DNA of 42,500 nucleotides, taken from assembly GCA_009746045.1 (NCBI GenBank), contig RPFO01000667.1, forward strand, positions 1,073,221-1,115,720, given 5' to 3'. Numbering within the stretch: the stretch's first letter is position 1; each line of letters opens with the position of its first letter. The DNA is from Mesostigma viride. Taxonomy: Eukaryota > Streptophyta > Mesostigmatophyceae > Mesostigmatales > Mesostigmataceae. The notes beneath the pieces were generated by a model. That model made no database searches. It worked only from the letters and a program-made list of their open reading frames with translations, and was not told where the DNA came from. A program made the position numbers and the translations under genes. Shown one piece after another: positions 25,263 through 34,536 of the stretch.

Positions 25263-26071
25263 CCAACCCTGGGCCTGAGGTGGCGCGACGCCCTCGGGAC
25301 TTGGCACTTTTGGAGGGCACAGTCAACCCTGTGTCTACCTTGCCAGCGTACCGACGTGCGGCGGCTGTCTACGTGGCGTGGGCGCCACCTGGCCCTGTCG
25401 ACCCAGCTGACGCCGAAGCCATTTTCTGTGAGTGGATTTCTGCTGTCTACCATGCCAGAGGCGGGCGGGGGCGTACCTTATGCCAGCATGCCAAGGCCTG
25501 TCTGCACCTGTACTACCCCGACATTGTTCGGAATTGGGTACTGGCGGACCGCCTGCTAGCAGGTTGGCAGCGGCTTGTTCCGGCTGTCAGCCCTCCGCCT
25601 ATGCCCTGGCGCCTTTGCTATTTCACTGCCCTGTTGCTAGTTTCACGTCGACAGGTGCATTTGAGTGCGTTGATTATTATTGCTTTCCAGCAGTATTTAC
25701 GCATTAGCGAGGCGCTAGGGCTGCGGGTTCGGGATGTGGCTCATCCCGGCCACCCCCTTCTCGAGCCAGGGCCCATGGTCGGTGCCCTTGTGCTGCGCAA
25801 CCCCAAAACTGCGCAGGGGGCGGCCCAGCACGTCCTCGTCCGGGATCCACTTTCTTTGTGGCTCCTGCGACGTCTGACGGCTGGCCAGCCCCCGGATGCA
25901 CTCCTCTTTCGAGGCTTAACGTACAGCCAGGCTAGGCAGCAGTGGGAGGCTGTGCAGGCCCGCATGAGCATCCCAGGGATGTTTTCTTTTCACAGCCTCC
26001 GGCATGGGGGGGCGACGCACGACGCCATCGCTGGCGAGTCGCCGGAGGCCATCCAGCTGCGCGGCCGGTGG

Positions 26072-26106
26072 GAGTCGGTGGCCGCGAGTTTGCTCAGTTG
26101 GCCAAG
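26072..26106 (+). repeat. Left terminal inverted repeat of the TIR element
   Basis: It is the inverted partner of 29343-29377 with three mismatches near the outer end. AAGTGAGCAAACT follows at 26113-26125 and also occurs just inside the right TIR, so AGTTTGCTC/GAGCAAACT is present twice at each end. Confidence 0.88.
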
Positions 26107-26175
26107 GCATTCAAGTGAGCAAACTTTCGGCGCGCAACGCGCGGCTTGTTCAGGAACTACGGCAAATCGAAAAAT

Positions 26176-26316
26176 GCCTAGGCACTTTTGGATTCGCCTA
26201 GGCAGGACTAGATCTCAAATCTAAAAATGCCTAGGCATTTTTTCCGTGAACTAGATCTGAACAGCAACGAATTGGTCGCAATAAAAATGCCTAGGCATTT
26301 TTAGATTTGCCTAGGC
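26176..26316. repeat. Five subterminal GCCTAGGC palindromes
   Basis: They lie at 26176, 26196, 26229, 26289 and 26309. Two are embedded in the longer perfect palindrome AAAATGCCTAGGCATTTT. They lie between the left TIR and the gene, where transposase-binding repeats or the gene promoter would be expected. Confidence 0.85.
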
Positions 26317-26500
26317 ACTTTTGGATTCTCCGTCCTTTCTGAACAGCCGCGCATCAGTCGCAACTACCGTTGTAGCGAGGCATTTTATGCGTGCTCGGCA
26401 TTTTGGGTTTAACGGACTGCACTGCACTTTGAATTCAAACAGGTGAAAGCAACTGTTGAACACGTTTTAAGGTGAGATCGGTGGGTGAGAACAAGCGGAA

Positions 26501-28332
26501 ATGGCTGACACAATGGGCACCGAAACCATGCAATTATGCGGGGGTGGTTGCGAAAACATGGTTGGCCCAGTCCACAAGTGCACGTGCGGCAAGTGGATGC
26601 ATGTTTTTTGTGGTGTCGGCGTGGGAGAAGAGGGTTTTGGACAGACAATTCTGTGCAAGGAATGCTGCGGCGATACGAAGGTCGCCAGGAAAGTCGCTCC
26701 GAATGACCTGGGCAATCAGCCTGATAGCGCGAAAGGAATCGACAAGAGGGCTGCTGATGACAAAGAAGCCCACTCTGATGGGGAAGAAGATGCTGAGGAG
26801 GCTGAGGATAGGGCCCTTCTAGCTGGGGACATGGCCATATTGGAAGGAACTGACCTTAACGAACTGGACCGTGCCGTTTTAAGTGGGAAAATGAAGCCCA
26901 TGACAACTAAGGAGCAAGCCGGGACGGCGACCAATGTATTCAAGGGCACCAGAAAGCAGGTACAGGGCGAAGTATTTTTGAAATCAGGACAGGCTGCCTG
27001 CTGCGGACTTTCGTTTTGCGGTATATAGCGGTCATGCATTCGCGGGAACTCGCAGGTTTCTTTAGCGCAGCATCCTTCAGTTAGTGATTCCTTTTTGCAC
27101 TTCAATCTCTGCGGTGCTGCCACCACGCGGGTTGCACAGGGATGTGCTGGAGATGAGGGAGGCGACGGCGATGTCTATGCCAAGTGCGATGGTGATAGCG
27201 ACGGTGATAGCGATGGGGATAGCGACGGCGATGGTGATGCCGATGGCGTCGCAAATCAGCAGCAAGATGGGAAGGCATCCGATACGTCCCATGAAACGAG
27301 AAATCAGGTAAAGAACGGCATAGTATGAAATCACGACATCGTGGCGACTTTAGTTAGTGGCTGTTTTGCAAATTTGTAAATTGCGGGGGGCAGCTTTCGA
27401 CATGTTTCTTTGTTGCTGCATGTTTATATGTGCATGACGTATGTGCATTCATGCATTATGTGCAATCATTCATTGGTGCTGCCGGAACGCGTTACTTGTT
27501 ACAGGGATGTGCCGGATCTGAACAAGGCGACAGAGATGCCGACACCAAGGTCGATGGTGTCGGCGATCACGTTGATGGTCAAACCGATGCCGATGCCAGT
27601 GACCATGGCCATGCCCACGGCGATGCCAAGGGCAATGAACATGGCCATCAACATGCCCATGGCAGTGGCCAGGGAGTGGCTGCGGGTGATGCACTGCTGC
27701 GTTCAGCTGACATCAACCAGGATTGTTCTGGGACAGCACCTACCATCGAGCGCGGCTCCATCTTTGCAAGTGCACGACCCCAAGCGACATACGTAGTCGT
27801 TTCAGTGGTTGAAGGTGCAGGCTTCTTCATGGCCAAAACCACAGTCTCCAACCTGAAGGGCCTTAAGCAACGCTCGAGTCAGCGCCCCATCATTGATGTA
27901 ATGACCCCTGTGGTGTTTGTCAAGCTGCCCCTTGATGGCAAAGGCATGCCTTTCACCCAAGCTCTTGACGGAAACGGCAAGCCCTACGCGATGCCACCTG
28001 GGCCAGCTAGGGATGCCACCTTGGCAAATGGTGAAGGTCTCTTGGCCACGCTTGATGTGCAGCAGTTCTCCAAGTATCCGGCTGCGTTCTGCCGTGTGGG
28101 CAATGATTCAGCCCCTTTTCCTTTCGATGAGGCACCGGGATGGCAGTCTTCTCGCCCTGCAAAGGTGCCCAAGCTGGCATCACCTGTGCCAGCATCTCCA
28201 GCTGCCAGGCGTGCATCACTCACGCCAGGAAAGCCGGCTGCCCACAGGCGTGCATCCCTCGTGCCAGAATCGCCTGCCAAGCGTGCTTCACTCACACCGG
28301 AACTGCCAACTGCCAAGCATGCCCGCAATTAA
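26501..28332 (+). CDS. Three-exon zinc-finger protein gene inside the TIR element
   Basis: The exons are 26501-26959, 27140-27307 and 27505-28332, all joins phase 0 (CAG/GTACAG, CAG/GTAAAG; acceptors GCACAG and TTACAG), giving 484 residues. Residues 13-55 carry C-x3-C-x7-H-x-C-x-C-x4-H-x2-C-x14-C-x2-C, a cysteine/histidine cluster resembling PHD/RING-like zinc fingers. An acidic stretch follows (about 90-115). Exons 2 and 3 both open with GCAG(D/S)E and continue in Asp/Gly/His-rich repeats. From about residue 270 the sequence is ordered (TYVVVSVVEGAGFFMAK, DVMTPVVFVKLPLDG), and the C-terminus is a Ser/Pro/Arg-rich RASLTPG/RASLVPE repeat. I recognise no DDE transposase. It could be a captured host regulator or an accessory transposition protein. 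Confidence 0.65.
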
Positions 28333-28617
28333 GGATAGAAAAGCATTCGTGGATCTTACGAACACAGAGACGCAATCCAAGCCTACAAAAAAGCCTAAAT
28401 CAGAAGACTCACTTGGTGGCATGGGCGACGACATCATGGGCAAGGGCAAGGGTAGCGAGGGCAAGGGCATGGGCTGCACTGGCACGCAGGATGCCAACAT
28501 GGGCATGTTTGGCATGCAGGGCATGAATAGCATGGGCACAGATGGCACGAGTATGGTTGGCATGGGTATGAACGGCACGGGAATGGGTGGCATGGGCGGC
28601 ATGGGCAGCATGGGTGG

Positions 28618-28651
<34 letters not shown>

Positions 28652-28659
28652 ATGGGCAG

Positions 28660-28756
<97 letters not shown>

Positions 28757-28757
28757 T

Positions 28758-28804
<47 letters not shown>

Positions 28805-28805
28805 T

Positions 28806-28862
<57 letters not shown>

Positions 28863-29008
28863 CAGGCATGCCAGGCATGGGGGGAATGGGGGGCATGGGG
28901 GCATGGGGGGCATGGGGGGCATGGGGGTATGGGGGGAATGGCAGGCATGGGGCCGGGCATGGGGGAATATTAATGGGCATGGCAAACTGCAAATTAAAGG
29001 AACATTAA
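28319..29008 (+). CDS. Overlapping ORF with long Gly-Met repeat
   Basis: ATG 28319 overlaps the end of the zinc-finger ORF by 14 nt in another frame and reads MPAIKDRKAFVDLTNTETQS, a short lysine-rich part, then a (GM)n run encoded by GGGCAT repeats to about 28935. The unique first 45 codons look like real protein, so this may be the true C-terminal region, reached by alternative splicing or frameshifting, or lost by a small indel. The repeat itself could be mere microsatellite; in the other frames it would give (GH)n or (AW)n. Confidence 0.4.
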
Positions 29009-29342
29009 GAATGGCACTACAAAAGTGCTTACAATATGTATCATGACTCAGCTGCAAATGGTGTGAGCTTGCATGAATTATTACTTGTTTCACTGAAATT
29101 ATTCCAAGGAGTTGTTACAACTGGCATGGCATTTGTTTAGAATCAACGGCTGCCTCCCAAGCTCAGGCAGCCAGGAATTCAGGCTTTTGTACTAGACCAG
29201 CGGGAATAAGGGGGGGGGGGGGGGGGGGGGGGGGTGGGGGTTGACGGAATAATTGAATGGGCTAGGCCAAAAGGCTAATTGTATGCAGTTATTTCGTTGA
29301 TTTTACGTTACTTTGTGAGTTTGGCACCCAAGTGAGCAAACT
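29009..29342. other. 3' region of the TIR element
   Basis: It is AT-rich sequence with a hairpin GGCTGCCT...AGGCAGCC (about 29149-29174) and a 25-base G run (29210-29234). No ORF is supported. Confidence 0.5.
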
Positions 29343-29377
29343 CTTGGCCAACTGAGCAAACTTGCGGCCACCAGCTC
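29343..29377 (-). repeat. Right terminal inverted repeat of the TIR element
   Basis: It is inverted relative to 26072-26106 and followed directly by TGG, the duplicated target, and the second half of the recombinase ORF. Confidence 0.88.
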
Positions 29378-29716
29378 TGGGCTTCGGCCCTCTCGGTCAC
29401 GCGCTACATTGGCCTCCACCGCAGCCTCCTGGGGCGCGACATCCCACCCGCCCTCTGGGCTCAGGCCCTGGGTTTTGACCCAGCGGCTTTCCGGCGCCAC
29501 TTCGGTGGCGTCGAGTTTTGACGTCCTCCTGTTTTTACCTCTCGTCTTTTAGCTATCAACTGACCTCACCCTTGTGTGGGAGGTCAGGGGGGAAATGGTT
29601 TAACTAACCCGAGGGTGAACCTGGGTTGGGACAAAGTACCCCCATAGCTAGGTAGTTTAAGTTTTCTTTTTTGCATGTCCTACGTATTTTCGGCTAGTAG
29701 CCATGTAAGGAGATGT

Positions 29717-30344
29717 GGGTAGAGCAGGGGCACAGCTGCTGTGGGCTGGCCCTGCACATTCACATAGTGTGCTCACCCTAGCATACAGATGGCCGTGTTG
29801 CCATCTGGTAGACATGTCTGTGTTATTCCACCGTATAGAGCTAGCACACATATTGTAATAAATTTGATGTTTTGTGGTGATGCATGCAAAGCAAGGCAAG
29901 GCCAGAAATGGATTTGGTGAGCTATGCTCATTTTATCTATGACTAACCTGCTGAGCGGAGAATGCAACGCCGTATAGCACCAAAAAGAAAAAATAATTTT
30001 AGAAAAAATATTTTTTGTGCTGGCACCCGTACCCCAGCCACCCAGGTAGGGGTTGGCTGGAGAGGTGGTTGCTATAAAGGGTGGGCTTCCATTCTAGGGA
30101 AGCAGGTTGTTTTCTTTTGCCTCCCACCCGCCCACCCTGGCAAAAGGGGGTAGAGCAGGGGCACAGCTGCTGTGGGCTGGCCCTGCACATTCACATAGTG
30201 TGCTCACCCTAGCATACAGATGGCCGTGTTGCCATCTGGTAGACATGTCTGTGTTATTCCACCGTATAGAGCTAGCACACATATTGTAATAAATTTGATG
30301 TTTTGTGGTGATGCATGCAAAGCAAGGCAAGGCCAGAAATGGAT
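29717..30344 (+). repeat. Split direct repeats B1-A2-B2 (right terminus of the PAT-like element)
   Basis: B1 29717-29913 and B2 30148-30344 match over 197 bp (GGGTAGAGCAGGGGCAC to GCCAGAAATGGAT). A2 29914-30122 repeats A1. A 25-bp unique spacer, 30123-30147, separates A2 from B2. Template switching between A and B copies during reverse transcription is how such ends are thought to be regenerated. Confidence 0.93.
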
Positions 30345-31195
30345 ATGACATGACATGACATGACATGACATGACATGACATGACATGACATGACATGACA
30401 TGACATGACATGACATGACATGACATGACATGACATGACATGACATGACATGACATGACATGACATGACATGACATGACATGACATGACATGACATGACA
30501 TGACATGACATGACATGACATGACATGACATGACATGACATGACATGACATGACATGACATGACATGACATGACATGACATGACATGACATGACATGACA
30601 TGACATGACATGACATGACATGACATGACATGACATGACATGACATGACATGACATGACATGACATGACATGACATGACATGACATGACATGACATGACA
30701 TGACATGACATGACATGACATGACATGACATGACATGACATGACATGACATGACATGACATGACATGACATGACATGACATGACATGACATGACATGACA
30801 TGACATGACATGACATGACATGACATGACATGACATGACATGACATGACATGACATGACATGACATGACATGACATGACATGACATGACATGACATGACA
30901 TGACATGACATGACATGACATGACATGACATGACATGACATGACATGACATGACATGACATGACATGACATGACATGACATGACATGACATGACATGACA
31001 TGACATGACATGACATGACATGACATGACATGACATGACATGACATGACATGAAATGAAATGAAATGAAATGAAATGAAATGAAATGAAATGAAATGAAA
31101 TGAAATGAAATGAAATGAAATGAAATGAAATGAAATGAAATGAAATGAAATGAAATGAAATGAAATGAAATGAAATGAAATGAAACGAAATGAAA
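30345..31195. repeat. (ATGAC)n microsatellite passing into (TGAAA)n
   Basis: About 141 ACATG-type units to 31052, then about 28 AAATG-type units to 31195. It is the right part of the array split by the retrotransposon. The minus-strand MSCHV and FHFIS ORFs are repeat translations. Confidence 0.95.
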
Positions 31196-32139
31196 TTGAA
31201 TTAAATTAAATTGGAACATGTATATCTCCGTCATTGGGAGTACATGTAGCACATATCCCTGAGAAGGGGCATCATGGCTTTCAATACATTCGTCATTCTG
31301 GGCTACCTCCTCAGGATTGGCACCTGCAAGGGTAGGGTGTAAACTACACCTCAGTGTGTAGTGCTCCGTGGGTGCACAAAGTGCACCTGCACCACTATGT
31401 GTTCTAGCAGCTAAGGTGCGGCTATAGGGTGGAAGATGATCATGGTGAAACAATGGCTAGGGGCCATTGCGTCTCAGCAGAGAGTAGCTCTCAGCTAATT
31501 CATTGGCTAAATGAGCTAAATGAGCTACCATGGTCCGGATTCTCCCGATTTCTGGCCTGCGCTGGTTGTCTCCTTGAAATATTAATTAAAGCTTAATGCA
31601 TCATCCGTGGTGAGTCCCATCATCATAGGCGCACATGCGCATAGATAGGCGTGGGCCACGTACGTGCTAAGCTAAGCCTGACTAGTCTACACTACTGCTA
31701 TATGGACCTTGTCTCCTTGATATATTCCCTAGGCCGGCTGGAGTTGCTGGGCCGGTGCCGGGGGGCGCCTGCCAGAGCTTGTGGTAAACATGGATGACCC
31801 ATGACCGCCCCCCTCCAGTATACCGGCTTCCCCCCTGTGGTCTGCCGGAGCTGGAGGTAGGTCGGCCATAGCTCCCGTTGCCGTTGTTGCTGCGCAAGGG
31901 TCGTCGTCCAGTGTGTAGGAAGCCCTCGCGAGCATCTTGCAGCATTAATTAACAACAGCTAATCCGCCATGTACTCATTAACTCAAAGGTGAGGATCGAG
32001 CAGGCCGGGGAGCCGGTCCAGCCTTGGCTTACCCCGTGCACGGGGAAGGCGGACAGCCTCCATCCTGAGCTGACCAGTGAGTCAGTTCCATGTGCATGGG
32101 GGTAAGCCCATGAGGATGTCGCTATGGCAAGAGACTCGG
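31196..32139. other. Non-coding stretch with LINE-derived fragments
   Basis: 31522-31577 is a minus-orientation copy of the dispersed repeat (GGTCCGGATTCTCCCGATTT...GGTTGTCTCCTTGA). A partial copy lies at about 31706-31725. Minus-strand ORFs around 31250-31450 and 31690-31950 have no recognisable domain. No other feature was found. Confidence 0.4.
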
Positions 32140-34130
32140 AGTCCTCACCTGCCGGCTGGTCGAAGTGCTTGACGATGACGTTATGGTTGCGCTTGGTGAT
32201 GTCGGCCTCCTCGCAGTCGAGCGTCTCATTGTTGCTTGAGCTGTGCGATGGTGGAGGCGGTGGAGGTGGTGTGGTGCTTCAGCATGTCTGCCCAGCCGGT
32301 CTGGGTGGGAGGAGCATCGTCGGCTGGGCCAGCAGGTGCTGGCCGGGCGGCAATGTCCTTCACCACCTGGGCGATGAGGCCTGCGGTGTTTTGCAGGCAC
32401 TCAATGGCAATGGCGTTGTCGTGGACCTGCGCTTGTCGATGTCGAGGAGCTGGGCGGTTCACGATCAGGCGGCGGTGGATGCGGTGGATGCGGTGGAGGT
32501 GGAGGCGGAGGCGAGGAGGATGGAGGTGCAGCCGGAGGTGGCGGTGGCGGAAAGGCATGAGGGAGCTCAGCAGCGCGCTAGCCAACGTGCCGCCTATGGC
32601 GGCCACATCTGTCGCAAGGGGGGTCACGTGCTGCTCGAGGGCTTCCTTAATTAAGGAGGGAGCGGAAGGTGGATTCGGAAATGGAATGACCCCAGATCTC
32701 GCCGTCAGAGTGCATGAGGAGGGAGCAGAGAATTATGTGAGTTAGGTTAATACTGTGCGGAAACCTTTTGCCTCTCGGCTTCTAACCAGCATGCATGAAC
32801 TTTAGTTGCATAGCAGCCCGTGTGCTGGCCTTGACGGCTGTTTTGATTTCGTTGATGAGCTCCGTAGGGTTCTGAAGCGTGGTGGCATAGGTGGTCTTGG
32901 CAGGAGTTATGGAGGCGGCAAGTTGTTGCTGGAGCTGGTGGAGGAGCTGCTGCTGCTGCTGCATGCAGCAGTCCTGCTGCAATGTGGGTGATGGCGGAGT
33001 ACGTGGATGGAGGTGTCGGCGTGTGAGGAATGGGCGTCACTGGTGGGTGGCGAGGTGGTTGTGGACAGGGCCGTTGAGGGCAGCGTTGAGGAGGCAGGGG
33101 AGGTGATCGAAGCAGGGGCCGGGCCCACTTCAAATGTTCCGCCGTCCAAGCCAAGTGTGTGACACTTTTTCGCTATTTTCGCAAAAAAAAAAAAAAATTT
33201 CGCACGAGTTCGCGTGATTTTCGCGTGATTTTCGCAAAATTTTCACACATTTTCGCACGATTTTGCACGATTTCGCACAATTTTGCATGATTTCGCACGA
33301 TTTCGCATGGATTTCAACCAAGGGTCGTTTTGGGGAGTGACGTTTGACAAAATTTCGCATGAATTCACACACGTTGTGCACATCAAAATTTTTTACCGTC
33401 GACATTTTTCACATGAAATTTCGCACGATTTCAGCAAATTTCGCAAAATTTCGCACGATTTCAGCAAATTTCACACGATTTCAGCAAATTTCGCACAATT
33501 TCGCACGATTTCGCACGACGAATCACTCTGCAGAGTGACGATCGTCGAAAAAGTCCAAAAAACGACAAAAAGTGTCACACTTTTCGGAACATTTGAAGTG
33601 GGCCCGGCCCAGGTATTGGCGACTTGCTTGGCGGTGATGTCGATGGCGGCAGCAACAGTGGGGGCGGCTCCCAGGTCCAGAGAGGCCATGACAAAGCGCT
33701 CAAGGGCGCTGTCGGAAAGACGGGAGCACGTCCACCAGACTGCGAGGCAGAGGTCGGTGTCGTCGGGGTTGTCGTGGAGAAAGTCTGACAGGTGGGTAAC
33801 CTGTTGGTTGCAGTCCCGGATCTCGCACTTTTTCTCGGCAGCCAGGTGCAGGATGGTGAGGGCGGCAGCTCGGAACAGGCGCATGATGGCGTTAAGGCCT
33901 GGCCATTTGCCAGGTAAAAACGCGGCAGCTTCCTCGGCAGAAAAGGCCTCCTCGCGGGTATCCATGGCAGGGTCGCTGTTCGGCGGAGCGGTGGAGTGGA
34001 GCGGCTGGATGCTGACAGTGGCGTCCGGCATAGCGTGCAAGGGGGTTTCCAATGACGCCATGGCTTCATCAGCGAGGTGGTGCAGGGCCGCGGACGCTTG
34101 TGATTGTTGGGATGAGTCGTATTCCGCCAT
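32140..34130 (-). pseudogene. Decayed retrotransposon ORF1-like region interrupted by a MITE
   Basis: It starts at ATG 34130 (MAEYDSSQQSQASAALHHLA) and is open for about 170 codons (…RLFRAAALTILHLAAEKKCE…ITAKQVANT). Then comes the MITE. Across it the frame continues (CFDHLPCLLNAALNGPVHNH) to a stop near 33037. Further blocks in other frames look coding: QLQQQLAASITPAKTTYATT...QLKFMHAG (stop 32782), IECLQNTAGLIAQVVKDIAA...TQTGWADMLKHH (about 32270-32420), and ITKRNHNVIVKHFDQPA (about 32150-32200). Coiled-coil-like sequence, a WADM motif and a final NVIVKHF block resemble LINE ORF1 proteins, so I read it as a broken ORF1; a decayed host gene is possible. No RT follows it downstream. Confidence 0.4.
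33116..33610. mobile_element. 495-bp MITE with 25-bp TIRs inside the ORF1-like region
   Basis: GGGCCGGGCCCACTTCAAAT + GTTCC (33116-33140) is exactly inverted at 33586-33610. It is flanked by AG on both sides (33114-33115 and 33611-33612), a 2-bp target duplication. Removing it with one AG rejoins the surrounding reading frame. The interior is AT-rich and made of TTTCGCACGA/TTTCAGCAAA variants, about 20 units, with no coding capacity. Confidence 0.85.
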
Positions 34131-34203
34131 ATCGAGCTGAAAAACAGCGATATTTGCTGGGCAGGGCGGTGCCGGTATCTTCGGAAATATTGAGCCCCAA
34201 CCA

Positions 34204-34296
34204 CCATTAATTAATTAATTTATAGACACGTGACTGCGGCACGTGAGCATAAGTCCTCAGTGGGAGGGGAACATGGGATGGAATGGATGGTGTAAG
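34204..34296. repeat. Dispersed repeat, second copy (other at 11731-11797)
   Basis: ATTAATTAATTAATTTATAG, CACGTGAGCATAAGT and GGAACATGGGATGGAATGGA are shared with the copy in intron 2 of the large gene. Confidence 0.8.
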
Positions 34297-34536
34297 CTAT
34301 CTAGGTCCTAGTTACACTGTTACAGGGGTGTGGGCACCGCGGCCCGAATCGCTATGAATGCCATACGCGGTCACACTGACGCGGAGCCCCCACAGACTTG
34401 GGGGTGGTCTCGATCCTTCATCACTACTTGCCATCTATCCTTGCGTACCATCTGCCCCCATATTACAGACAAACCAGGAGGCTGCCCGGGCGTGAGCCCG
34501 TCGCGTCTAGTGTAGCACATGTCCATGCCGAGTCTA

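Larger units (their letters stand above)
26072..29377 (+). mobile_element. TIR DNA element (3.3 kb) carrying a zinc-finger gene, no recognised transposase
   Basis: The 35-bp terminal inverted repeats at 26072-26106 and 29343-29377 match at 32 of 35 positions; both start GAG, and the inner 19 bases are GTTTGCTCAGTTGGCCAAG. The flanks are TGG on both sides (26069-26071 and 29378-29380), a 3-bp target duplication. Removal restores the recombinase ORF it interrupts, which fixes the boundaries. Next to the left end are five GCCTAGGC palindromes, resembling the subterminal repeats of CACTA/EnSpm elements, but the termini are not CACTA. The content is a spliced zinc-finger gene, a Gly-Met repeat ORF and a 25-base poly-G. 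It could be non-autonomous, or an undescribed family. Confidence 0.85.
25280..29521 (+). pseudogene. Tyrosine recombinase of the PAT-like element, split by a TIR element
   Basis: The first part (to 26071) reads VARRPRDLALLEGTVNPVST, then RQVHLSALIIIAFQQYLRIS with the catalytic Arg in LRISEALGLRVRDV, then HSLRHGGAT (H-x-x-R) and RGRW. The second part resumes at 29381 with ASALSVTRYIG, containing the nucleophilic Tyr, and stops at 29521. Taking out 26072-29377 and one TGG restores the frame and gives nine residues from the box-W to the Tyr, a normal spacing. The enzyme would integrate the circular DNA form of the element. Upstream, the frame continues across the Copia insertion through a 2A-like motif into the overlap with the RT ORF, with no evident ATG of its own. 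No methyltransferase ORF, found in DIRS1-type elements, is present. Confidence 0.88.
15338..30344 (+). mobile_element. PAT/kangaroo-like tyrosine-recombinase retrotransposon with split direct repeats, carrying two nested elements
   Basis: The ends show the A1...B1-A2-B2 layout of PAT- and Ngaro-type elements: A1 15338-15546, B1 29717-29913, A2 29914-30122, B2 30148-30344 (A 209 bp, B 197 bp). The B1/A2 junction GGAT/TTGG is exactly what joining the two outer ends into a circle would produce. The element sits in a microsatellite with no target-site duplication, as expected for tyrosine-recombinase integration. Internal genes, in order, are a frameshifted gag-like ORF, an RT-RNase H ORF, and a tyrosine recombinase broken by a TIR element. 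Without the two inserts the element is about 5.35 kb. It is inactive as it stands. Confidence 0.93.

Noticed and set aside
28288-29093. Minus-strand Pro-Met, His-Ala and Pro-Cys ORFs
   Set aside because: They are antisense frames of the GGGCAT repeat.
26087-29362. Shorter TIR boundaries (20-bp AGTTTGCTC...) for the inserted element
   Set aside because: With these ends there is no target duplication; moving out to the 35-bp TIR gives a TGG duplication and restores the recombinase frame with normal spacing.
29962-30153. Second ORF start MQRRIAPKRKNN
   Set aside because: It is the A2 copy of the terminal repeat and does not lead into any gene.
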